Source of the DNA: Cephalopachus bancanus
Lineage: Eukaryota > Chordata > Mammalia > Primates > Tarsiidae
NCBI GenBank assembly: GCA_027257055.1
Contig: JAPVLO010000207.1
Coordinates: forward strand, 1-64,000
DNA: 64,000 bases
Direction: 5' to 3'
The position numbers were made by a program, and so were the translations under genes. The notes below the pieces were generated by a model. The model had not been told where the DNA came from. It did not search any database and was given only the letters and a program-made list of their open reading frames with translations. Below are positions 34,933 to 45,387 of the stretch, in pieces (position 1 is the stretch's first letter; each line of letters begins with the position of its first letter).

Positions 34933-35238
34933 ATTCTTTTTTTTTCTTTGTTTTTTGAATTGGAGTCTCACTTTGTTGCCCAGGCTGGAGTGCAGAGGGA
35001 TGATCACTGCTCACTGCAGCCTTGATCTCTTGGGCTCAGGTGAACCTTCTACCTCAGCCTCCCAAGTAGCTGAGACTATAGGCGCATGCCACCACACCTG
35101 GCTAATTTTTACATTTTTTTGTAGAGATGGGATCTCGTTGTGTTGCCTAGGCTGGTATTGAACTCCTGGGCTCAAGCTGTCTTCCTGTCTTGGTCTTCCA
35201 AAGTGCTGGAATTACAGGTATGAGCCACTGTGCCTGGC
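34933..35238 (-). repeat. Alu, J-like
   Basis: TSD tgactattttt (34922 and about 35239). Ancestral body. Confidence 0.92.
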
Positions 35239-35375
35239 TGACTATTTTTTTTTCTATTATATAATGTAAAACTATGAAAACTGTTAAAGAAATAAAGATT
35301 TGTTATTATATATACATATATATTTCCCTTTGAAGCTGAGGTTTTCTAGAGAGATAGTAAAGGAGGCAGTGGCTA

Positions 35376-35580
35376 TTGTCACTTGGGTTTGAAATCCAGC
35401 TCCTGCTTTTGCTATTTGTGTGACCTTGGGAAATTTACTTTGTTTCAGTTTCTTAGTCTTTAAAGTAGAAATAAGACCTATTTCATAGAGTTGTTGTAAG
35501 GATTAAATTAGCTAATACATTAAGTGTCTGGAAATGGTCCTGGCATATGGTGAGTGTTATGTATTCACTATTATTAACAT
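35376..35580 (+). repeat. MIR SINE, near full length
   Basis: tttgtgtgaccttgggaaattt, cagtttcttagtctttaaa, agttgttgtaaggattaaat and ggtcctggcatatggtgag follow the MIR consensus in order. Confidence 0.88.
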
Positions 35581-35584
35581 TTTT

Positions 35585-35868
35585 TTTTTTTAGTTGGAGT
35601 CTCACGCCATTGCCTAGGCTGGAGTGCAGTGGCACGCTCATGTCCACTGCAATCTCAACTTGCTGGGTTCAGGTGATCCTTCTGCCTCAGCCTTTCAAGT
35701 AGCTGGAACTACAGGCACGTGCCATTACACCCGACTAATTTTTGAGTATTGTAGAGATGAGGTCTCGCCAAGTTGCCCAGGCTGGTCTCCAACCTGTGGG
35801 CTCAGGCAATCCTCTCACCTTGGCTCCCAAAGTGCTGGGATTATAGGTGTGAGCCACTGTGCCCGGCC
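35585..35868 (-). repeat. Alu, type B
   Basis: TSD attattaacatttt (35571 and about 35870). About 10 bp of the left-arm start is missing. Confidence 0.9.
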
Positions 35869-35944
35869 TTATTATTAACATTTTAATTCTTTACATCCCC
35901 TAACTTTATATATAATTTTAACATTGATGGTAAATAGTGATAGG

Positions 35945-36435
35945 GTAATAGTCCTACATACATGATCTCATTTGGACTTGTTGGCAACCATATGAGGGAA
36001 GTTTTATTATTATTCTCATTTAATTTAATTTTTATTATTATTATTTTTTTGAGTCAGAGTCTCACTCTGTTTCCCAGACTGGAGTGCAGTGGCATGTTCA
36101 CGACCACTACAGCCTCAACCTGCTGGGCTCAGGTAATCCTTACACCTCAGCCTTCCAAGTAGCTGGAACTGCAGGCATGCACCGCCACACCTGGCTAATT
36201 TTTGATTTATTGTAGAGATGAGGTCACGCTAAGTTGCCTAGGCCGGTCTTGAACCCCAGGGCTCAGGCAGTCCTCTCGCTATTGTCTCCCAAAGGGATTA
36301 TAGGTATGAGCCACTGCACCCAGCTTATTATTCCCATTTTATAGATGAGAAAACTGAGGCACAACATTGTTGAGTGACTTGCCTAAGATTATATAGCTAA
36401 TATGAAGAAAGATGGATTCAGGCTCAGATCTGTCA
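35945..36435 (-). repeat. MIR SINE, split by an Alu
   Basis: After the Alu, cccattttatagatgagaaa and actgaggcac ... cttgcctaagattatatagc are antisense MIR; the part before the Alu is weaker. Confidence 0.7.
36022..36324 (-). repeat. Alu, type B, with (TTA)n tail
   Basis: TSD ttattattctcatttt / ttattattcccatttt. Confidence 0.91.
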
Positions 36436-36461
36436 GAATTCAAAGTTAACTGTTTTTTTGT

Positions 36462-36741
36462 GTGTGTGTTTTTTTTTTTTTTGAGTTGGAGTCTCACTCT
36501 GTCGCCCAGACTGAAGTGCAGTGGCCGCTCCCGGCCACTGCAGCCTCGACCTGCTGGGCTCCAGCAATCCTTCCGCCTCAGCCTTCCAAGTAGCCAGAAT
36601 TACAGGCAGGCGCTACCACGCCCGGCTGATTTTTTGATTTATTGTAGAGATGAGGTCTTGCTGCCCAGGCGGGCTCAGGCAATCCACTCACCTCAGCCTC
36701 CCAAAGGCGCGGGATTACAGGCTGAGCCACCCAGCCCGGCT
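36462..36741 (-). repeat. Alu, T-arm/del5 type, with further deletion
   Basis: Has the gctgcccaggcggg junction and then jumps straight to gctcaggcaatcc, losing the hairpin's second arm. TSD actgttttttt. Confidence 0.91.
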
Positions 36742-36931
36742 ACTGTTTTTTTTTTTTTTAATTAAAAAGCTATGGAAATAAATGTGAACAGTAAAATGTA
36801 CATATCAAAGTGTAAATATCATGATATATTTTTACAGAGTACACCAATGTTTCCAGCACCCCAGAATCCTTCGTGTGCCCCTTTCAGTCACTACTTATCC
36901 TCCCACTCACCACGGATAACCACTATTCTGA

Positions 36932-37213
36932 CTTTTTTTTGTGGGGGAAGGTCGGGGTCTCACTCTGTTGCCTAAGCTGGAGTGCAGTGGCATGATCAGA
37001 CTCACTGCAGCCTTGACCTTCTGGGCTGCGGTGATCCTCCTGTTTTTATCCTCCTGTGTAGCTGGAACTACAGCTACAGAAAGACCTCATCTTTTTGTAG
37101 AGATGAGGTCTATGTTGCCCAGGCTGGTCTTGAACTTTTGGCCTCAATCAATCCTCCTGCCTGTGCCTCTCCCAGAGTGCTGGGATTACAGGCATGAGCC
37201 ATTGTGCCCAGCC
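36932..37213 (-). repeat. Alu, J-like
   Basis: TSD tattctgac / tattccgac. Linker rearranged (cagctacagaaagacctcat). Confidence 0.88.
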
Positions 37214-38025
37214 TATTCCGACACCTAACACTATAGATTAGTTTTGCCTGTCTTTATACTTGATATAAATATAGTCATACACTGTGTTGTGCTCTATTGT
37301 GTCTGGATTCTCTTATACAACAATATATTTCAGAGATTCATTCGTATTGTATGTAATTTTAGGTTGTTCATTCTCACTGCTGTATAGTTTTCCACTGTGT
37401 GACTTTACCACAATTTTTCTCTTAATTCTACACTCGATAGGAAGATGAGTTTCTTTTGAGTATTATAGTAGTGCTATGTTATGAATATTATTGTATGTTC
37501 CTTTTTGTGAACATGCCATTTAGTCTTTTGGGTATATTCTTAGGAGTGGAATTGCTGGGTCATAGGTATATATATATGTTCAGTTTTAGTAGGTGCTGCG
37601 GTATAGTTTTCCACAGTGGTTGTACTGATTTACATTGTCACCTGCAGTGTGTGCGAGTATAGGTTACTCCCCTTCCTCACCACTTTTGGCATTTTCCTTT
37701 CTTTTCATTTTAGCTATCCCAGTGGTTATACAGTGGTATTGTATTATTTAAATTTGCATTTCTAAATGACTAATGAAGTTGAGTACCTCAAAAGTTTATT
37801 AGGCACTTGTATATCTTTTTGAAGTACGTATTCAGGTTTTTTGCTATTTTTCTTTAAGGTAATCTTTTTTCCTCCTATTGAATTAATGGAATTCTTTATA
37901 TGTTCTAGGTACGAGTTTTTATGTATATGTATAAACTGACATGTATATGTCGGTTATATGTATATATTATAAATATCTTCTTGTAATCTATCTGTTTCCT
38001 TTTCATTCTCTTAATGGTGACTTTC

Positions 38026-38199
38026 TTTTTGCTTGTTTGTTTTTTTTTTAGTCAGAATCTCACTCTGTTGCCCAGGCTGGAGTGCAGTGATAAGCTCACA
38101 GTCACCGCAGCCTCGACCTGCTGGACTCAGGCGATCCTTCAGCCTTAGCCTCAGCCTCCCAAGTAGCTGGGACTACAGGCATGCACCACCACACCCAGC

Positions 38200-38233
<34 letters not shown>

Positions 38234-38349
38234 AGAGATGAGGTCTTGCCAAGTTGCCCAGGCTGGTCTCAAACCCCTGGACTCAGGCAATCCTCTCGCC
38301 TCCACCTCCCAAAGTGCCAAGATTATAGGCATGAACCACTGCACCTGGC
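38026..38349 (-). repeat. Alu, type B, with (GATT)n linker
   Basis: Perfect 14 bp TSD taatggtgactttc (38012 and 38350). The linker has expanded to about 32 bp of GATT repeat (38202-38233). Confidence 0.94.
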
Positions 38350-38530
38350 TAATGGTGACTTTCAAGGAACAAAAGTTTTAAATTGTAATGTCATTCAATT
38401 TGTCAGTTTTCTCTCTTTATGTTTTTAGTGCATTTTGTATCTTTGTTGTGAGATCACGGAGATGTTCTGTGTTTTCTTCTAAAGGCTTTACTATTTTACC
38501 TTTCACATTTAGATCTGCAATTGCAGAGCT

Positions 38531-39154
38531 AACCTTCTTAAACATTATGCTGTTAACACTACTCTACTGCGTGGAGAAAAGCCCCCCCCCCTTTGGCTCT
38601 TTTTCAGCATTCTGCAAGTGAAAGAGAAACATTACCATTGCTCTCACAGCTGGCTCTGAAGTACAACAAGGCTTTCATATGACCAATATAGAGCTTTTAA
38701 TGCACGTTTTATAAAACAAATGCTAGTCTTTGTGCTTTGATGTAGTACCAGTTGGTAAAATTTCAGTAGTTAGAAAACTCTGTTAGAAAATAAGAGTATA
38801 TTACTATAAAACATCTTAAGACTTTCTTTTCTGTTATTGAGGGTAAACGAACAGATTCTTAAATCTCCTTATGTACTACTATGGGAAAGAGGAGGATGCT
38901 GGGTTGTCCCTTACATATAAGCTGCGGTTTGAAGTCAGATGTGGGGACATACCAGTATTCTTAGTATAGCTGCGTTTGCTGCCAAGGGCTCTGCTTTGGT
39001 ACATATTCTGTGGGACAGATCTATGTTGCCACTTTAGTGCAGTAGAGGCTTCCTTCTTGGGGAATATCTAGGAACGTTTAAGGCATTGCTGTGTCTTGTT
39101 TTCATGGCTAAATATGACTCTTGCATGTATGGCAGTCCTGTTGCGAGGAAAGGA
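38531..39154. other. Unique intronic sequence with a C12 tract
   Basis: A run of about twelve C at 38581-38592. Otherwise nothing recognised. Confidence 0.45.
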
Positions 39155-39300
39155 ACTAATATTTGTTTAGTACCTCTTGTGCTCCATACAAATATGTCTT
39201 ATATGCTTTACATATGTTAATTCACTCAATCCCCTTAATAGACTGAGGAGGTAGGTATTGTTATTCCTATGTGACAGATGAGGACACAGTTTTATAAAAC
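39155..39300 (-). repeat. MIR SINE fragment
   Basis: tttagtacctcttgtgctcc ... ttaattcactcaatcccctt ... gaggtaggtattgttattcc ... acagatgaggacaca is antisense MIR. Confidence 0.82.
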
Positions 39301-39309
39301 AGAGACTCT

Positions 39310-40300
39310 TAGTGTTTCTTTTGTAGATTCAGACAGATGTGACAACTTTCTTCACCCATCATAAGGATAACACTCCTATAACAAAAGACAGCTTAGCAAA
39401 GCATAACAAATTTATTTAAAGGTGTACATGAAATGGGAGCCTTCAGAAATGAAGACCCAAAGACCTAGGGAAAACTGTGTTTTTATGCTTAGGTTCAAAG
39501 AAGAAGGGACCAGTGTGTAGAAATGTTACTGGACAAAGGATAACAATCTAATGGTAGTAGCCTGAATGGGGGAAACCATCAAGGCCTGTCTGTTCAGATT
39601 TTACTTTGCCTGTCTGTGTAGCATTCTTTCCTCCTGGGTATAGGGTAGGGCCCCTTTGGAACTAGGGGTCTTTAAGAAAGAAGGGAGAAAGCAGAGTGAT
39701 CTTTTTTTAGGTTTTTTGTATTTTTTTGAGTTGGAATCCCACTGTTGCCCAGGCTGGAGTGCAATGGCATGCTCATGGCCACCGCAGCCTCAACCTGCTG
39801 GACTCAGGCGATCCTTCCACTTTAGTCTTCCAAGTAGCTGGAACTACAGGTGAGCGCCACCATGCCCGGCTTATTTTTTGATTTATTATAGAGACAAGGT
39901 CTCTCCAAGTTGCCCAAGCTGGTCTCGAACCCTGAGCTCAGGCAGTCCTCTTACCTTGGCCTCCCAAAGTGCTGGGATTATAGTCATGAGCCACTGCGCC
40001 CGGCCCCTTTTTTATGTTTTATGGCTTGCTTTGGGAGAGAGGGATTCTAGTTTCTATGACCCACCTTGGGGAAGGGAATTTTGGTTTCTATGATTTGCTT
40101 TGAGAGAGAAAGGGGAGAGACAGGAGGGCAGGAGAATGTCAGAGAAACTTTGCTTCTGGAGTCTTCCAGTCTCCTTTAGTTTAGAGTACTCAGCATGCCA
40201 AAGTGCCATACTTGGGTGTATTGTTTTCTGAGCCCCAGCACTGCACATGACACTTCTGACACCAGATATGTTGGGTTTTGTTTTGTTTTGCTTTTTTTCC
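39310..40300. repeat. Possible LTR retroelement fragment, split by an Alu
   Basis: tatggcttgctttgggagag and ctatgatttgctttgagaga are internal imperfect tandem units of about 65 bp after the Alu. Together with the 39330-39700 flank this looks like an old ERV LTR that I cannot name. No coding content. Confidence 0.35.
39712..40005 (-). repeat. Alu, type B
   Basis: Full length apart from a few bases lost in the right arm (tcccactgttgccc). Confidence 0.9.
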
Positions 40301-40309
40301 TCCCATACC

Positions 40310-41130
40310 ATCCAGTTCTCTCTCTGGACACCAACTGAGTGTCCTATAATTCAATTCAATTCTTTTTTTTTTTCAATTCAGTTCCGTTCTGACACTAACT
40401 ACCTGGACAAAGGAGGACTTAGCAAAGATCCACAGGTTAAGGGCTCAGTTCCACAAGACTGCCCCTCTTCAGGTGTCAATCAAAAGTCCCAGGTTGCTAC
40501 TTCTACTTTTGACCAACCTGCTATAAGTCAGGGGTTTCCACAACCTCTTTCTCAGGTTGCATACTTTGCTATAGTGGCTCACAGAACTCGAGAAAGTTCT
40601 TTAGTTAATATTATCCATTTATTATGAAGGACACAACTCAGAAACAACCAAATGGAAGAGATGAATAGAGCAAGGTGGGGGTAGGGTATGGAGCTTTCAT
40701 ATCCTCTTTGGGCACACCACCCTCCAGCTCCTCAATGTGTTCACCAACCCAGGTCTCTGAAACCTGTCGTGTAGGGTTTTTATTTAATTATTTAAATTAA
40801 TTAATTAATTAAGAGACAGGGTCTTGCTATGTTGCCCAGGCTAATTTTGAACTCCTGGGCTCAAAGTGCTGGGATTAAAAGCGTGAGCCACCCCACCTGG
40901 CTTGTTTAGGGTTTTTAAAAATGGAGTTTTTGGTACTGCATAAGCATGATTGAAGAAATTACTGCTCATTTGTGATGAATGCATCTAGCCCCCTTCCTCT
41001 CTCTGCAGGTGAAGGCTGAAAGTTTCAATCCTCTAATCATCCTTGGTCTTTCTGATGATCAACCCCCATCCTTACGCTATCTAGTGGCTCTGGTCACCAC
41101 TCTTGTCCTATAAGAGATACTGTGTGTTTT
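40310..41130. repeat. Ancient dispersed repeat, copy 1 (family unassigned)
   Basis: Shares ordered motifs with 50903-51412: ggacaccaactgag / agacaccagctgaa, tcctataattcaattc / cctctaattcagttac, and then the cctctttgggcacaccaccctcc block against ccctccctggggtaccacct. It is probably an old LTR-type element. An Alu monomer interrupts it. Confidence 0.5.
40783..40902 (-). repeat. Alu monomer
   Basis: TSD gtgtagggttttta / gtttagggttttta. Tail expanded to (ttaa)n. Confidence 0.85.
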
Positions 41131-41416
41131 CAGGACAAACACCAAATATGCATTTATCACAGAGACCTTGAGCAAGTTACTTAAAATTTTTAACATTTTT
41201 TTGGTTTTTGGAATTTCCCATTCTTGGCCATTGAAGTATAAACAGTCTCAGACATGTTTAAATATGAAAAAAAAATTCAACAAAACATGGAGCTAGTATT
41301 TGAATCGAAATTTGCCTATCTTTAAAGTCCCGTTTCTTCCACTGTAGTGTGTATACCACAGGATGTACTGCAGTGCCTTTCCAGCTTCATCTGAAGGTGC
41401 AGAGAAGGCTCTTTTA

Positions 41417-41694
41417 GTTAGGCATAGTGGCTCACACATGTATTCCCAGCCCTTTGGGAGGCTGAGACAAGAAGATTGTCTGAGCCCAGGAGTTAGAGAC
41501 CACATTGGGCAACATGGTGAGACTTTGTCTCTACAATAAATCAAAATAATTAGCTGGGTGTGGTGGTCCCAGCTACTTGGAAGGTTGAGGCGGAGGGATC
41601 TCCATAGCCCAACAGGTGAGGCTGTCATGATTGTGCTACTGCACTCCAGCCTGGGTGACAGAATGTGACTCTGACTCAAAAAAATAAATAAATA
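41417..41694 (+). repeat. Alu, type B
   Basis: Right arm start shortened (tggtggtcccagctac). A-rich tail aaaaaaataaataaat. Confidence 0.88.
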
Positions 41695-41751
41695 GAGGGT
41701 ACCTTTACTTGGAGAAGGAGGTACATATTTATATTTATAAAAATTTGTTTA

Positions 41752-41902
41752 TGGCTGTGAGCAGTGACTCATGCCTGTAATCCCAGCACTTTGGGAATCT
41801 GAGGCAGGAGGGTTGCTGTGAGGCCAGGAGTTTGAGACCAGCTTAGGTAACACCATGCGACCTTGTCTCTACAAAAAATAAAAAAATTGGCTGGACATGG
41901 TT
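41752..41902 (+). repeat. Alu, J-like, lacking the right arm
   Basis: Runs through the middle A-rich linker and stops after ggctggacatgg. The missing 3' end implies a deletion. Confidence 0.82.
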
Positions 41903-41987
41903 AGTTTGGTTTTTGCTGCTGTAGTAAGAACTGTTGTAGTTAGTATCTCTGTTTCCTTTTATAGTTGTATGAATTTGTTTTGAAGAA

Positions 41988-42278
41988 TTTTTTTTTTTTT
42001 TTGAGTGGGAGTCTCACTCTGTTGCCCAGACTGGAGTGCAGTGGCCGTTGCCGGCCACCGCAGCCTCGACCTGCTGGGCTCCGGCGATCCTTCCGCCTCA
42101 GCCTTCTGAGTAGCTGGAAATACAGGCGCGCGCTACCACGCCTGGCTAATTTTTGATTTATTGTGGAGATGAGGTCTCACCAAGTTGCCCATGCGGGTCT
42201 TGAACCCTCGGGCTCAGGCAATCCACGCACCTCGGCCTCCCAAAGTGCTGGGATTAGACTGAGCCACCGAGTCCGGCC
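41988..42278 (-). repeat. Alu, T-arm type
   Basis: TSD tgttttgaagaa (41976 and 42279), perfect. Confidence 0.94.
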
Positions 42279-42290
42279 TGTTTTGAAGAA

Positions 42291-42524
42291 CCTTAAAAAA
42301 AACAAAAGGAAACTTTTATTGTGCTAAATATTTCTTCAAGAAGGTTATTTTATGTTGGATGTTAGCCGAAATGTGGAATCCCTAATAACCACATTAAAAA
42401 AAAAAACACCTCAAAGCCTGAAATAGCCCCAGAAGCTTTTTTCCCCATTGTCCATGTAAAGATTAGAAAGGATAGAACTGAATTAAGAGGCAACTGAAAT
42501 TGAAATCATTAGACATTTATACAG
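42291..42524. other. Unique intronic sequence
   Basis: Nothing recognised. Confidence 0.4.
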
Positions 42525-42690
42525 GAGCAGTTAATTGCGCTGAATGAATTAATACCTCTTGACCCAGACAAATTATACCTCAGAGTTCTAGAGAATTTTG
42601 GGATGAGATCATTCAGTCACTATCAATAACCTTTGAAGAATCATAGAATTACCACAAAACAACATATTTTCAAGACTGAGAAGAAGATAA
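42525..42690 (+). repeat. Possible CR1/L3-type LINE reverse-transcriptase fossil
   Basis: One frame reads LDPDKLYLRVLENFG and, after a one-base shift, EIIQSLSITFEES. This fits the RT segment around DxxxPRVLxxLA...LSxIFExS of CR1-like LINEs. It is very decayed. Confidence 0.45.
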
Positions 42691-42787
42691 GAGCTTGACA
42701 TGTTCCTAGTCAAAATCTAGAATGACTTAATAATAATATAATATGAGGCTGTAACAAAAGAAACTGTGATTATTAAGAACCGACATT

Positions 42788-43323
42788 GGACCGTTGCTTT
42801 GCTAAGTTCTGGTCGGGCCATGTGGCTCTTTGAGTTATGGCCGCCATACTTTTCCAAAGTTTTGGCCCTCTTTTCTTTTTTTTTTTTTTGAGTGGGAGTC
42901 TCACTCTGTCGCCCAGACTGGAGTGCAGTGGTCACTCCTGGCCACTACAACCTCTACCTTCTGGGCTCTGGCGATCCTTCCGCCTCAGCCTTCCGAGTAG
43001 CAGGAATTACAGGTGTGTGCTACCACGCCTGGCTGATTTTTGATTTATTGTAGAGATGAGGTCTCGCCAAGTTGCCCAGATGGGTCTCGAACCCGCGGGC
43101 TCAGGCAATCCACTCACCTCAGCCTCCCAAGGCGTGGGATTACAGGCTGAGCCACTGAGCCCAGCTGGCCCTCTTTTCTATCTTGGAGAGGTGAATCTCA
43201 ATTCTCCCCTCCCCTTCCCTTCCCTCCCTCTGCCCTCCCCTCTCCTCCCCCTCCCACCACTCCTTCTCTCTTCAATTTGCATTCTAAACAAACTGTATTT
43301 TCCTGTCTTAAAAAAAACCCAAA
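42788..43323 (+). mobile_element. Retroposed LTR-like transcript, split by an Alu
   Basis: Non-Alu parts 42788-42876 and 43166-43323 match parts of the LTR-like element at 4996-5910. It ends gtattttcctgtctt followed by A8, and a direct repeat aagaaccgacattgg / aagaaccaacattgg (42776 and about 43324) flanks it. The A tail plus a ~15 bp TSD indicates L1-mediated copying of a polyadenylated RNA rather than retroviral integration. It contains a 60 bp C/T-rich run (43200-43263). Confidence 0.65.
42877..43165 (-). repeat. Alu, T-arm type, nested in the retrocopy
   Basis: TSD tggccctcttttct (about 42863 and 43166), perfect. Hairpin arm gggtctcgaacccgcggg intact. Confidence 0.95.
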
Positions 43324-43339
43324 AGAACCAACATTGGCC

Positions 43340-43651
43340 CACTAAGAATATGTTAGGTCAGATTCACCATATTTTCTTCATTAAGGTGAATTTGCTGGTG
43401 GAACAGAGCAATACTGTCAGCCACCATTTTTGGATTCTGAAGTGTTTTGACAGGAGGGATTAGGATATACTTGGAAATAAGAGAGAAATTTGAACTGCAT
43501 GATGAAGTAGATGTATTGAAGGGAGATGTGAAGTAATATCAATACTTCTTTAAAAATGTAAGATTATTAATTGGCTGCAAGTTTGACTTATGCCAAAAGT
43601 GTTTAGTTGCCAACAATTGTGATTTTGAGCTTGCATTAATATATATATTAT
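43340..43651. other. Unique intronic sequence
   Basis: No gene or repeat recognised. Confidence 0.4.
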
Positions 43652-44068
43652 AAGGCTGACCACAGTGGCTCGTGCCTGTAATCTTACTGCTTGGTGAGGC
43701 TGAGGCGAAAGGATCTCTTTTTTTTTTTTTGGAGAGACCAGGTTTTACTCTGTTGCCCAGGATGGTCTTGAACTCCTGGGATTATAGGTGTGAGCTGCCT
43801 CACCCGTCTGGGAGGATCTCTTGAGGCCAGGAGCTCAAGACCATCCTGGGCAACATTGTGCCACCCTATCTCTGAAAAAAAAAGAGGGTGTGAATATAAT
43901 GTGAAGTTTTGAGCCAGGTGTGTTGCATGCCTGTAGTCCCAGCTATTTAGGAGGCCAAGGTGGGAGGATCGTTTGAGCCTAGGAGTTCAAGGCTGTAGTA
44001 AACTGTCATTGCACTACTGCACCCAACCTGGACAATAGAGCAAGACCCTGTCTGAAAAAACAAACAAA
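43652..44068 (+). repeat. Alu, J-like, with extended linker and a nested monomer
   Basis: Left arm 43652-43880 is split by a monomer. A 30 bp non-Alu spacer (gggtgtgaatataatgtgaa...) separates the arms; the right arm is 43912-44068. Confidence 0.8.
43717..43807 (-). repeat. Alu right-arm monomer nested in J-like Alu
   Basis: TSD aggatctctt on both sides. Heavily shortened (about 90 bp). Confidence 0.75.
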
Positions 44069-44112
44069 TTAGAGATATATTGTCAAAAAAGAGGATGTGG
44101 ATAGTCTTATTT

Positions 44113-44413
44113 TTATCTTATTTTATTTATTTTTTTGAGTTGGAGTTTCACTCCGTCGCCCAGACTGGAGTGCAGTGGCTGCTCCTGGCCACCACAGCCT
44201 CAACCCACTGGGCTCTGGCAATCCTTCCGCCTCTGCCTTCCGAGTAGCCGGAATTACAGGTGCGCGCTACCATGCCCAGCTAATTTTTGATTTATTGTAG
44301 AGATGAGGTCTTACCAAGTTGCCCAGGCGGGTCTCGAACCCGCGGGCTCAGGCAGTCCACTCACCTCAGCCTCCCAAAGACGCGGGATTTCAGGCTGAGC
44401 CACCGAGCCTGGC
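44113..44413 (-). repeat. Alu, T-arm type, with perfect hairpin arm
   Basis: TSD gatagtcttatttt (about 44099 and 44414). At 44321-44347 the whole hairpin is uncorrupted. Confidence 0.95.
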
Positions 44414-44427
44414 GATAGTCTTATTTT

Positions 44428-44994
44428 AAATAGTGTTAGATTGCACCTAGAGTAAATTTCAGTTCTTGGAACTAGGGTCATAAGGGAACTGAAAATGATG
44501 TCATATGAACTACATTCAAAGGAGCAGATTTGTTTTATGATCAGTAAGTGACTGTGACTGTAGCTCCTGCAGAAGAGTTCCAGAAGAATTTGGGGATGGG
44601 GAAATGGCAACGTTGCTGGGATACCATGGATTTTGATAGCATTCACTTGAATAAATGTAGATTGACTAATCAGGCAAAGAAGGGTATGAAGGTCTTTCTA
44701 GACAGAGAATAACATCTTACAAAGAATGAAAGCATGGAAAAGTGTTCCCTATCTGGGAAACTACAAGTGAATCAGTACAGATAATATGTAAAAAGGGAGA
44801 GATGGTGTGGTGGGAGATGAGACTGGGGATATTGGCAGGTGCCTTATATGCAGGTGGAGGAAACCCAGGAAGATAAAGGTGATTTGCATAAGGCTTGAAT
44901 GTATTGAGCCAGGCCAGACTCTTGGCTTTCTTACTTTTCCTTCAAGAATTCTCTCCTTCCTTTCTTTTAGGTATGTTGTTTTAGGTTAATTTGA
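44428..44994. other. Unique intronic sequence
   Basis: No repeat or gene recognised. Confidence 0.4.
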
Positions 44995-45288
44995 ATTTTA
45001 TTTTATTTTGAGTTGGGGTCTCACTTTGTCCCAGACAGGAGTGCAGTGTACGATCATGGCTCACCACAGACTCAATTGCCTGGGCTTGGGTGCTCTTTCT
45101 GCCTCAGCCTCCCATGTAGCTGGGACTCCAGGTGTGTACCACCATGCTCAGCTAAGTTTTAAATTTTTTGTATAGACGGGGTCTTGCTGTGTTGCCTAGG
45201 ATGATCTTGAACTCCTGGGCCCAAGCAGTCCTCCTGACTTGGCCTCTCAAAATACTGGGATTACAGGTATGAGCCACTGCGCCTAGCC
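44995..45288 (-). repeat. Alu, J-like
   Basis: Ancestral body (gatcatggctcaccacagactc); (tttta)n tail. Confidence 0.87.
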
Positions 45289-45387
45289 TGGGTTTATTTT
45301 TAAATGGCCTCTCTTTATGAAAGGATTCTAAAAGTCAGTCACACAGGACTATCTTTTGTATTCTTTAGCAAGCTAAAGAACTTACCA

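Larger units (their letters stand above)
36760..38530 (-). repeat. Old L1 (L1M group), split by two Alus
   Basis: Segments 36760-36931, 37214-38025 and 38350 to about 38530. Landmarks are atattcttaggagtggaattgc, ccacagtggttgtactgatt, tttgcatttctaaatgacta and ttggcattttcctttctttt, in antisense order. Confidence 0.85.
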
